From Escherichia marmotae (GTDB taxonomy: Bacteria; Pseudomonadota; Gammaproteobacteria; Enterobacterales; Enterobacteriaceae): DNA of 64,000 bases. Location: assembly GCF_002900365.1 (NCBI RefSeq), contig NZ_CP025979.1, positions 1,736,001-1,800,000 on the forward strand, in the 5' to 3' direction. Shown here in pieces: positions 56,612-64,000 of this stretch. Under the pieces are notes generated by a model. The model searched no databases and was not told the origin of the DNA. It worked only from the letters and a program-made list of their open reading frames with translations. The number at the start of each line of letters is the position of its first letter. Position 1 is the first letter of the stretch. A program made the translations under genes and the position numbers.

Positions 56612-56686
56612 TGGGGTATCGCCAAGCGGTAAGGCACCGGATTCTGATTCCGGCATTCCGAGGTTCGAATCCTCGTACCCCAGCCA
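56612..56686 (+). tRNA. glnX: tRNA-Gln (CTG)
   Basis: Second CTG glutamine tRNA, identical to glnV; last of seven. Followed by AAAAAAGCTCGCTTCGGCGGGCTTTTTGCTTTT, a terminator at about 56691-56724. Confidence 0.97.
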
Positions 56687-56694
56687 CATTAAAA

Positions 56695-56720
56695 AAGCTC
56701 GCTTCGGCGGGCTTTTTGCT
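56695..56720 (+). terminator. tRNA operon terminator
   Basis: AAGCTCGC / GCGGGCTT stem around TTCG, followed by TTTTTGCTTTT. Confidence 0.85.
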
Positions 56721-56770
56721 TTTCTGCGTTTATTCAATATCGAATGCGATGTTGGCACGCCTTACCCTAC

Positions 56771-56828
56771 GAAGTCGGATGCGACGCTGCCGCGTCTTAT
56801 CCGACCTACGGTTGGCATGCATCCGGCA
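56771..56828. repeat. REP element downstream of ubiF
   Basis: CGAAGTCGGATGCGACGCTG through CGTCTTATCCGACCTACGG and GCATCCGGC, a standard REP unit between the convergent tRNA operon and ubiF. Confidence 0.85.
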
Positions 56829-56839
56829 ATGTTGTGAGG

Positions 56840-58015
56840 CTACAACCCTAACGCATATTTCAGCGCCTGACGTTTCAAGACGCCAGCGCGTTCCGCCGCC
56901 ATCAAACCAAGATTACGTACAAAACGCAGTGGCGGCAGATTATTGCTGAATCCGGCATAAAACAGATCCATACCGCTTTGCATAATGAAGTTATCCGCCA
57001 TGCGACGCATCTGGTAACGCTTGAGGATTGGATAACTGGCCCACGCTTCGCCATGACTGCGCGCGCTCACCAGAACGTCAATCAGAGCATCAACATCGCG
57101 ATAACCAAGATTCACGCCCTGCCCCGCCAGCGGATGAATGGTGTGCGCCGCATCGCCCACCAGTGCCAGACCTGGCTGAACATATTGCAATGCATGACGA
57201 CGCGTCAGTGGAAACGCCCCCGCAGCAAGCGGCGTCACATAACCGAGACGCGACGGGAAATGTTTCGCGATTTCCGCCTGTAACTGCGCCATATTCATAT
57301 TCTGTAACTGGCGAATGCGCGCCGGAGAGTCATACCACACCAGCGACGCCCAGTGCTCAAACAACGGCAGGAAAGCACGCGGCCCGTCAGGTGTAAACTG
57401 CTGCCAGGTGCTGTCGCCAGGATCATTCTCGCACCGCACGCTAATCAACATACACGACTGCGCATACTGCCAGGCATGAACGCCAATTCCCGCCATCTGC
57501 CGCACCTGTGAATTTGCCCCATCGGCACCAATCACCAGCTTCGCGCGGATCACTTCTCCGCCCTTCAGCTCCAGCTCCTGAAGATCATTATCGCGATGCA
57601 ACGCAATCAGCGAGGCCGGCACACGTAGCGTCACGTTCGGATGCGTCTCCAGTGCCTGCCACAACGCCTGTTGCAGAACGGTGTTTTCCACCATATAGCC
57701 AAGCAACGGTAGCTTAAGTTCAGCGGCGTCAAACACCACATGCGCCGTTTCCCACTCCCACGTTTCCAGTCTGCGATAAGGATGGCAACGCATAGCCTGT
57801 ACCGCATCCCAGACACCTGAACCTTTAAGCAATGATACCGACGCAGCGCTAATCGCTGAAATACGCACGTCAGGCTGGCTGTCCTCTACAAACGGCGCAG
57901 GTTCAGCGTGTTCAATAACCGTTACCGAAAATCCGTGCTGCGCCAGTCCCAGCGCCAGTGCGCCGCCGACCATTCCTCCGCCGACAATGGCAATTTCCGT
58001 TGGTTGATTTGTCAT
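56840..58015 (-). CDS. ubiF: 3-demethoxyubiquinol 3-hydroxylase
   Basis: 391 residues from MTNQPTEIAIVGGGMVGGAL; the FAD loop GGGMVG and second FAD motif GDAAHTIHPLAGQGVNLG are intact. Flavin monooxygenase for the C6 hydroxylation of the ubiquinone ring. An in-frame ATG two codons upstream exists. Divergent from miaB. Confidence 0.97.
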   Translation of the reverse strand: MTNQPTEIAIVGGGMVGGALALGLAQHGFSVTVIEHAEPAPFVEDSQPDVRISAISAASVSLLKGSGVWDAVQAMRCHPYRRLETWEWETAHVVFDAAELKLPLLGYMVENTVLQQALWQALETHPNVTLRVPASLIALHRDNDLQELELKGGEVIRAKLVIGADGANSQVRQMAGIGVHAWQYAQSCMLISVRCENDPGDSTWQQFTPDGPRAFLPLFEHWASLVWYDSPARIRQLQNMNMAQLQAEIAKHFPSRLGYVTPLAAGAFPLTRRHALQYVQPGLALVGDAAHTIHPLAGQGVNLGYRDVDALIDVLVSARSHGEAWASYPILKRYQMRRMADNFIMQSGMDLFYAGFSNNLPPLRFVRNLGLMAAERAGVLKRQALKYALGL

Positions 58016-58160
58016 GGTCAATCATCCTGTTAGCAATATGCTTTAAGTTTACAGGATTTTTACCCCCAAGGGCTGATAACGCTCATACTGGTCACAACGG
58101 CAGCAAAGCATTACACTATGCGCCCTGCATTCCTGGCTACTATTTCGCAAGAGCAAGTCG

Positions 58161-59585
58161 ATGACCAAAAAACTCCATATTAAAACCTGGGGCTGTCAGA
58201 TGAACGAGTACGATTCATCGAAGATGGCCGATCTGCTGGATGCCACCCACGGCTATCAACTGACCGACGTGGCGGAAGAAGCGGATGTGCTGCTGCTGAA
58301 CACCTGCTCAATCCGCGAGAAGGCTCAGGAAAAAGTCTTCCATCAGTTGGGTCGCTGGAAACTGTTAAAAGAGAAGAATCCGGACCTGATTATCGGTGTT
58401 GGCGGCTGCGTGGCTTCGCAGGAAGGCGACCACATTCGTCAACGCGCCCACTACGTCGATATTATTTTTGGGCCGCAAACGCTGCACCGTCTGCCGGAGA
58501 TGATCAACTCCGTGCGCGGAAACCGCAGCCCGGTCGTAGATATCAGCTTCCCGGAAATCGAGAAGTTTGACCGTCTGCCAGAACCGCGCGCCGAAGGACC
58601 AACCGCGTTTGTCTCCATCATGGAAGGTTGCAATAAATATTGCACCTACTGCGTGGTGCCTTACACCCGTGGTGAAGAGGTAAGCCGTCCATCCGACGAT
58701 ATTCTGTTTGAGATTGCCCAGCTTGCCGCTCAGGGCGTGCGTGAAGTCAATCTGCTCGGTCAGAACGTGAACGCCTGGCGCGGTGAGAACTACGACGGCA
58801 CCACCGGCTCGTTTGCCGATCTGCTGCGTCTGGTTGCCGCTATCGACGGGATCGATCGTATTCGCTTTACCACCAGCCATCCGATCGAATTTACCGACGA
58901 TATCATCGAGGTTTATCGCGATACGCCAGAACTGGTGAGCTTCCTGCACCTGCCGGTACAGAGCGGTTCCGATCGCATCCTCAACCTGATGGGCCGTACC
59001 CACACGGCGCTGGAATACAAGGCGATCATCCGTAAATTGCGTGCGGCGCGTCCGGATATTCAGATCAGTTCTGACTTCATCGTTGGCTTCCCTGGCGAAA
59101 CCACCGAAGACTTTGAGAAAACCATGAAGCTGATTGCCGACGTCAATTTCGACATGAGCTATAGCTTCATTTTCTCCGCACGTCCGGGTACGCCAGCCGC
59201 CGATATGGTTGATGATGTTCCGGAAGAAGAGAAGAAGCAGCGTCTGTATATTCTGCAAGAACGTATCAATCAGCAAGCGATGGCATGGAGCCGCCGGATG
59301 CTCGGCACCACCCAGCGTATTCTGGTGGAAGGTACTTCGCGTAAGAACATCATGGAACTTTCCGGGCGTACCGAAAATAACCGCGTGGTCAATTTCGAAG
59401 GCACGCCGGATATGATCGGTAAATTCGTCGATGTGGAAATTACCGACGTTTACCCGAACTCCCTGCGCGGTAAAGTGGTACGTACCGAAGAGGAAATGGG
59501 TCTGCGCGTGGCAGAGGCTCCGGAATCAGTGATTGCCCGTACCCGCAAAGAAAACGACCTTGGCGTGGGTTATTATCAGCCGTAA
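58161..59585 (+). CDS. miaB: tRNA-2-methylthio-N6-dimethylallyladenosine synthase
   Basis: 474 residues. N-terminal UPF0004 domain with three cysteines (WGCQMN, LNTCSIREKA, GGCVAS) for the auxiliary cluster, radical SAM motif CNKYCTYC near 157-164, C-terminal TRAM domain. Methylthiolates A37 in UNN-reading tRNAs. First gene of the run to lnt. Confidence 0.98.
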   Translation: MTKKLHIKTWGCQMNEYDSSKMADLLDATHGYQLTDVAEEADVLLLNTCSIREKAQEKVFHQLGRWKLLKEKNPDLIIGVGGCVASQEGDHIRQRAHYVDIIFGPQTLHRLPEMINSVRGNRSPVVDISFPEIEKFDRLPEPRAEGPTAFVSIMEGCNKYCTYCVVPYTRGEEVSRPSDDILFEIAQLAAQGVREVNLLGQNVNAWRGENYDGTTGSFADLLRLVAAIDGIDRIRFTTSHPIEFTDDIIEVYRDTPELVSFLHLPVQSGSDRILNLMGRTHTALEYKAIIRKLRAARPDIQISSDFIVGFPGETTEDFEKTMKLIADVNFDMSYSFIFSARPGTPAADMVDDVPEEEKKQRLYILQERINQQAMAWSRRMLGTTQRILVEGTSRKNIMELSGRTENNRVVNFEGTPDMIGKFVDVEITDVYPNSLRGKVVRTEEEMGLRVAEAPESVIARTRKENDLGVGYYQP

Positions 59586-59590
59586 TTCTC

Positions 59591-59620
59591 AGGCCCGCCG
59601 TTCCGGTGGGCCTTGTTTTT
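59591..59620 (+). terminator. Terminator after miaB
   Basis: AGGCCCGCCG pairs with CGGTGGGCCT around TTC, followed by TGTTTTTT. Likely partial, since ybeZ follows. Confidence 0.8.
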
Positions 59621-59737
59621 TCTCTCTTTATCCCCATTTTTATCGCAATGCTTGCGCCTTTTTCCTGTGGCGTGAATAATTTCCTTATAGGCCGGTGAAT
59701 GTTCAGCTTCCGGCGGCATACAAATAAGAGGAACGGT

Positions 59738-60778
59738 TTGAACATAGACACTCGCGAAATCACCCTGGAGCCAGCAGACAACGCGCGTTTGTTGAGCCTG
59801 TGCGGCCCGTTTGATGACAACATCAAGCAACTCGAACGCCGTCTCGGCATCGAAATCAATCGCCGCGATAACCACTTTAAACTGACCGGTCGTCCGATTT
59901 GCGTCACTGCCGCGGCAGACATTCTGCGCAGCCTGTATGTCGATACTGCCCCAATGCGCGGTCAGATCCAGGATATCGAACCGGAGCAGATCCACCTTGC
60001 GATTAAAGAAGCGCGAGTGCTGGAACAAAGTGCGGAGAGCGTGCCGGAGTACGGAAAAGCGGTCAATATCAAGACCAAACGCGGGGTCATTAAACCACGC
60101 ACACCGAACCAGGCGCAGTACATCGCCCATATTCTTGACCATGACATCACCTTCGGCGTGGGTCCGGCGGGTACGGGTAAAACCTACCTGGCTGTGGCTG
60201 CGGCGGTTGATGCGCTGGAACGTCAGGAAATCCGTCGTATTCTGCTGACCCGTCCGGCAGTAGAAGCTGGTGAAAAATTAGGTTTTCTGCCCGGCGATTT
60301 AAGCCAGAAAGTAGACCCGTATCTGCGCCCGCTATACGACGCGCTGTTCGAAATGCTTGGTTTTGAAAAAGTCGAGAAACTGATTGAGCGCAACGTTATT
60401 GAAGTCGCGCCGCTGGCCTATATGCGTGGTCGAACACTGAACGACGCATTTATCATTCTTGATGAGAGCCAGAACACCACCATCGAACAGATGAAGATGT
60501 TCCTGACCCGTATCGGTTTTAACTCAAAAGCGGTTATCACCGGCGACGTCACGCAGATCGACCTGCCGCGTAATACCAAATCGGGTCTGCGCCACGCCAT
60601 CGAAGTGCTGGCCGATGTCGAAGAGATCAGCTTTAACTTCTTCCACAGCGAAGACGTTGTTCGTCACCCGGTAGTGGCGCGTATCGTTAACGCCTATGAA
60701 GCCTGGGAAGAAGCCGAACAAAAACGTAAAGCGGCGCTGGCGGCAGAGCGCAAGCGTGAAGAACAGGAACAAAAATGA
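59738..60778 (+). CDS. ybeZ: PhoH-like ATPase YbeZ
   Basis: 346 residues from a TTG start (MNIDTREITLEPADN) with AAGAGGAACGG upstream; an ATG frame from 59699 is longer but lacks a ribosome site. Walker A GVGPAGTGKTYLAV and Walker B AFIILDESQN are intact. Interacts with YbeY in rRNA maturation. Overlaps ybeY by four bases (ATGA). Confidence 0.96.
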   Translation: MNIDTREITLEPADNARLLSLCGPFDDNIKQLERRLGIEINRRDNHFKLTGRPICVTAAADILRSLYVDTAPMRGQIQDIEPEQIHLAIKEARVLEQSAESVPEYGKAVNIKTKRGVIKPRTPNQAQYIAHILDHDITFGVGPAGTGKTYLAVAAAVDALERQEIRRILLTRPAVEAGEKLGFLPGDLSQKVDPYLRPLYDALFEMLGFEKVEKLIERNVIEVAPLAYMRGRTLNDAFIILDESQNTTIEQMKMFLTRIGFNSKAVITGDVTQIDLPRNTKSGLRHAIEVLADVEEISFNFFHSEDVVRHPVVARIVNAYEAWEEAEQKRKAALAAERKREEQEQK

Positions 60779-61242
60779 GTCAGGTGATCCTCGATTTACA
60801 ACTGGCCTGTGAAGATAATTCCGGGCTACCGGAAGAGAGCCAGTTTCAGACATGGCTGAATGCGGTGATCCCGCAGTTTCAGGAAGAATCAGAAGTGACT
60901 ATTCGCCTGGTCGATACCGCCGAAAGCCACAGTCTGAATCTGACCTATCGCGGTAAAGATAAGCCGACCAATGTGCTTTCCTTCCCATTTGAAGTGCCGC
61001 CTGGCATGGAGATGTCGCTGCTGGGCGATCTGGTTATCTGCCGTCAGGTGGTTGAGAAAGAAGCGCAGGAACAAGGTAAACCACTGGAGGCGCACTGGGC
61101 GCATATGGTGGTGCACGGCAGTCTGCATTTGTTAGGTTACGATCACATCGAAGATGACGAAGCAGAAGAGATGGAAGCCCTCGAAACAGAGATTATGCTT
61201 GCTCTGGGCTATGAGGATCCGTACATTGCCGAGAAAGAATAA
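60775..61242 (+). CDS. ybeY: Endoribonuclease YbeY
   Basis: 155 residues; metal motif HGSLHLLGYDH (HGxLHLxGYDH). Endonuclease for 16S rRNA 3' end maturation and ribosome quality control. Translationally coupled to ybeZ. Confidence 0.98.
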   Translation: MSQVILDLQLACEDNSGLPEESQFQTWLNAVIPQFQEESEVTIRLVDTAESHSLNLTYRGKDKPTNVLSFPFEVPPGMEMSLLGDLVICRQVVEKEAQEQGKPLEAHWAHMVVHGSLHLLGYDHIEDDEAEEMEALETEIMLALGYEDPYIAEKE

Positions 61243-61331
61243 TTTGCCGGGCATTTGACTGGCAGACGTCCCCGCCGTTGGTAAGTAACGACGGTGTTTT
61301 GATTAACTAACATGAGAACCCATACGACGCC

Positions 61332-62210
61332 ATGAGCGACGACAATTCACACAGTAGTGACACGATAAGCAACAAGAAGGGATTTTTCTCCCTGTTACTC
61401 AGCCAACTTTTCCACGGTGAACCGAAAAACCGTGACGAACTGCTGGCGCTGATCCGTGATTCCGGGCAGAACGACCTTATCGACGAAGATACGCGCGATA
61501 TGCTCGAAGGGGTAATGGACATCGCAGACCAACGCGTTCGCGACATCATGATCCCGCGCTCCCAGATGATTACTCTGAAACGCAACCAGACGCTGGATGA
61601 ATGCCTTGATGTCATCATCGAGTCTGCCCACTCGCGTTTCCCGGTGATCAGCGAGGATAAAGATCACATTGAAGGGATTCTGATGGCGAAAGACTTGCTG
61701 CCGTTTATGCGCAGCGATGCTGAAGCCTTCAGCATGGACAAAGTGTTACGTCAGGCGGTTGTCGTTCCTGAAAGTAAGCGCGTAGACCGGATGCTGAAAG
61801 AGTTTCGCTCTCAGCGATACCACATGGCGATCGTCATTGACGAATTCGGCGGTGTTTCCGGTCTGGTGACCATTGAAGACATCCTGGAACTGATTGTTGG
61901 TGAGATTGAAGACGAGTATGACGAAGAAGATGATATCGACTTCCGTCAACTTAGCCGTCACACCTGGACCGTGCGTGCGCTGGCTTCCATCGAAGATTTC
62001 AACGAAGCGTTCGGCACCCACTTTAGCGATGAAGAGGTCGATACCATCGGTGGTCTGGTGATGCAGGCGTTTGGGCATCTTCCGGCGCGTGGCGAAACCA
62101 TCGACATCGACGGTTACCAGTTCAAAGTGGCGATGGCCGACAGTCGGCGTATTATTCAGGTTCATGTCAAAATCCCGGATGACTCACCCCAGCCGAAGCT
62201 GGATGAATAA
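61332..62210 (+). CDS. ybeX: CBS/CorC-domain protein YbeX
   Basis: 292 residues. CBS pair (about 65-190, with VRDIMIPRSQM and VSGLVTIEDILELI) and a C-terminal CorC_HlyC domain. Linked to magnesium and cobalt efflux and to ribosome metabolism in E. coli; no membrane segment is visible. A hairpin (CCGCCGTT/AACGACGG) lies in the 89-bp gap before it. Confidence 0.95.
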   Translation: MSDDNSHSSDTISNKKGFFSLLLSQLFHGEPKNRDELLALIRDSGQNDLIDEDTRDMLEGVMDIADQRVRDIMIPRSQMITLKRNQTLDECLDVIIESAHSRFPVISEDKDHIEGILMAKDLLPFMRSDAEAFSMDKVLRQAVVVPESKRVDRMLKEFRSQRYHMAIVIDEFGGVSGLVTIEDILELIVGEIEDEYDEEDDIDFRQLSRHTWTVRALASIEDFNEAFGTHFSDEEVDTIGGLVMQAFGHLPARGETIDIDGYQFKVAMADSRRIIQVHVKIPDDSPQPKLDE

Positions 62211-62234
62211 AACCGAAACTGGATAGATAACTAC

Positions 62235-63773
62235 ATGGCTTTTGCCTCATTACTTGAACGCCAGCGCATTCGCCTGCTGCTGGCGTTATTATTCGGTGCC
62301 TGCGGAACGCTGGCCTTCTCCCCTTATGACGTCTGGCCTGCGGCGATTGTTTCGCTGATGGGGCTTCAGGCTCTGACCTTTAACCGCCGCCCACTTCAGT
62401 CTGCCGCTATCGGCTTCTGCTGGGGATTTGGCCTGTTTGGCACCGGTATTAACTGGGTATATGTCAGCATCGCGACCTTTGGCGGGATGCCAGGCCCGGT
62501 AAACATCTTCCTGGTGGTGCTGCTGGCGGCGTATCTTTCGCTGTATACCGGGCTGTTTGCTAGTGTTCTGGCGCGGCTGTGGCCGAAAACCACCTGGCTG
62601 CGCGTGACGATTGCCGCCCCTGCCCTCTGGCAAGTCACCGAGTTTCTGCGCGGTTGGGTGCTAACTGGCTTTCCGTGGTTGCAGTTCGGCTATAGCCAGA
62701 TTGACGGGCCGTTAAAAGGGCTGGCACCGATAATGGGCGTGGAAGCCATTAACTTCCTGCTGATGATGGTTAGTGGCCTGCTGGCGCTGGCGCTGGTCAA
62801 ACGCAACTGGCGTCCGCTGGTGGTGGCCGTTGTGCTGTTTGCACTCCCCTTCCCTCTGCGTTACATCCAGTGGTTTACCCCGCAACCGGAGAAAACCATT
62901 CAGGTTTCAATGGTTCAGGGTGATATTCCACAATCACTGAAGTGGGATGAAAGTCAGCTTCTTAATACGCTGAAGATTTACTACAACGCGACAGCACCGC
63001 TGATGGGTAAATCGTCGTTGATTATCTGGCCAGAGTCAGCAATTACCGATCTGGAAATGAATCAGCAACCGTTCCTCAAAGAGCTGGATGGCGTGCTGCG
63101 TGAAAAAGGTAGCTCGCTGATCACCGGGATTGTCGACGCGCGCCTCAATAAGCAGAACCGCTACGATACCTACAACACCATCATCACGCTGGGTAAAGGT
63201 GCACCTTACAGCTATGAATCGACCAATCGCTATAACAAAAACCATCTGGTGCCGTTTGGCGAGTTTGTCCCGCTGGAGTCGATTCTGCGTCCGTTAGCGC
63301 CGTTCTTTGATCTGCCGATGTCGTCATTCAGCCGCGGGCCTTATATCCAGCCGCCGCTGTCCGTGAATGGTATTCAGCTTACCGCAGCCATTTGCTACGA
63401 GATCATTCTTGGCGAGCAGGTGCGCGATAACTTCCGCCCGGATACCGACTATCTGCTGACTATCTCCAACGATGCATGGTTTGGTAAGTCTACTGGCCCG
63501 TGGCAGCACTTCCAGATGGCGCGAATGCGTGCGCTGGAACTGGCGCGCCCGCTGCTGCGTAGCACCAACAACGGCATTACGGCGGTGATTGGCTCACAGG
63601 GTGAGGTTCAGGCGATGATCCCGCAATTCACCCGCGAGGTGTTAACCACTAACGTGACGCCGACTACCGGACTCACACCGTACGCACGTACCGGCAACTG
63701 GCCGCTGTGGGTGCTGACAGCACTGTTTGGTTTTGCCTCTGTGTTGATGAGTCTCCGTCAGCGACGTAAATAA
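62235..63773 (+). CDS. lnt: Apolipoprotein N-acyltransferase
   Basis: 512 residues, eight membrane helices, periplasmic nitrilase domain with Glu267 (WPESAI), Lys335 region (NKNHLVPFGE) and Cys387 (AAICYEIIL). Adds the third acyl chain to lipoproteins such as ChiQ in this window. Ends the miaB-lnt run. Confidence 0.98.
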   Translation: MAFASLLERQRIRLLLALLFGACGTLAFSPYDVWPAAIVSLMGLQALTFNRRPLQSAAIGFCWGFGLFGTGINWVYVSIATFGGMPGPVNIFLVVLLAAYLSLYTGLFASVLARLWPKTTWLRVTIAAPALWQVTEFLRGWVLTGFPWLQFGYSQIDGPLKGLAPIMGVEAINFLLMMVSGLLALALVKRNWRPLVVAVVLFALPFPLRYIQWFTPQPEKTIQVSMVQGDIPQSLKWDESQLLNTLKIYYNATAPLMGKSSLIIWPESAITDLEMNQQPFLKELDGVLREKGSSLITGIVDARLNKQNRYDTYNTIITLGKGAPYSYESTNRYNKNHLVPFGEFVPLESILRPLAPFFDLPMSSFSRGPYIQPPLSVNGIQLTAAICYEIILGEQVRDNFRPDTDYLLTISNDAWFGKSTGPWQHFQMARMRALELARPLLRSTNNGITAVIGSQGEVQAMIPQFTREVLTTNVTPTTGLTPYARTGNWPLWVLTALFGFASVLMSLRQRRK

Positions 63774-63785
63774 TCCCTTCTAATT

Positions 63786-63852
63786 GTGCCGGAATACATT
63801 ACGTATTTCGGCACGCTCACCGGATGCGGCGTCAATGCGTTATCCGGATGAC
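63786..63852 (+). repeat. Stem-loop and REP after lnt
   Basis: GTGCCGGAATAC/GTATTTCGGCAC (63786-63814) is a terminator-like stem for lnt; a REP unit (CACCGGATGCGGCG to GTTATCCGG) follows. Confidence 0.8.
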
Positions 63853-63871
63853 AAAATTCCCCTATCCAACT

Positions 63872-63891
63872 TTGGCACATCTATTGCTTTG
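63872..63891 (+). promoter_or_regulatory. Sigma-54 promoter, probably gltIJKL
   Basis: TTGGCACATCTATTGCTTTG has the -24 TGGCAC and -12 TTGC elements at the required spacing. In E. coli the nitrogen-regulated glutamate/aspartate transporter gltIJKL lies downstream of lnt. The gene itself starts outside the window. Confidence 0.8.
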
Positions 63892-64000
63892 TTATACAAG
63901 GCAAACCTTGAACCGGTGTCGGTACAACCAGGTTGCACCATAGCAATCCACCGATAGCACCAAAAGAGTGCATTTTGAGAATTTTGCTTCGGAATGGTGC
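63892..64000 (+). other. Leader upstream of next gene
   Basis: Repeated TTGCACC/GGTGC and TAGCACC short motifs (63931-63961) follow the sigma-54 promoter. No start codon in a convincing frame before the window ends. Enhancer sites would be expected upstream instead. Confidence 0.4.

Noticed and set aside
55917..56724. Prophage or integrative element at tRNA genes
   Set aside because: No integrase, no duplicated tRNA 3' end beyond the seven normal genes, and core genes follow directly.
56032..56758. Minus-strand frames MAGVPGFEPGNAGIKN and similar
   Set aside because: Translations of the reverse strand of tRNA genes, a well known false gene pattern.

Overview
The window is chromosomal DNA of Escherichia coli or Shigella. 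The succinate dehydrogenase/citrate synthase, kdp, fur/fldA, glnS, nag, asnB, met-leu-gln tRNA, ubiF/miaB/ybeZYX/lnt genes are all present in the E. coli K-12 gene order, shown on the opposite strand to the usual K-12 map. REP/BIME repeats lie between many operons. I worked from the sequence and remembered family knowledge only; no database search was run.

Layout. 1-2.8 kb: end of sdhCDA and the divergent gltA. 3.2-8.1 kb: a chaperone-usher fimbrial cluster (ybgD-Q-P-O) whose usher is frameshifted. 8.2-17.0 kb: abrB, nei, the 5-oxoprolinase operon pxpBCA, ybgI, dtpD, phr, ybgA. 17.2-28.3 kb: an accessory Rhs polymorphic-toxin island on the minus strand. 29.0-37.3 kb: ybfA, then kdpFABC (potassium pump) and kdpDE (its sensor and regulator). 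37.5-44.4 kb: pgm, seqA, ybfF, ybfE, fldA, uof-fur, chiQ, chiP. 44.9-55.2 kb: glnS, nagE divergent from nagBACD, asnB. 55.2-56.7 kb: a small secreted protein of unknown function and seven tRNA genes. 56.8-63.8 kb: ubiF, then miaB-ybeZ-ybeY-ybeX-lnt. The last 200 bases carry a sigma-54 promoter, probably for gltIJKL.

The Rhs island is the unusual part. In transcription order it holds: an Eag (DcrB/DUF1795) chaperone; a 1,546-codon Rhs effector with an N-terminal prePAAR motif, broken by a frameshift and an amber stop; an Imm8-like immunity gene broken by an amber stop; a displaced WHH-nuclease toxin tip that still carries the end of an Rhs core; an intact SUKH immunity gene; a fragment of an unrelated Rhs core; a frameshifted H-repeat (ISAs1-family) transposase; the last 42 codons of a third toxin tip; and a third immunity gene split by an IS66-family element with a perfect 8-bp target duplication. 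Three toxin/immunity generations are therefore stacked at the site where K-12 carries rhsC, and only the SUKH immunity gene and the Eag chaperone look intact.

Against my memory of K-12, potE-speF and neighbouring small genes are missing between kdpE and pgm. The remaining regions are ordinary core genome. Several single-base losses in short G/C runs (ybgQ, rhs, rhs fragment, H-repeat) should be checked against reads before being taken as real mutations.
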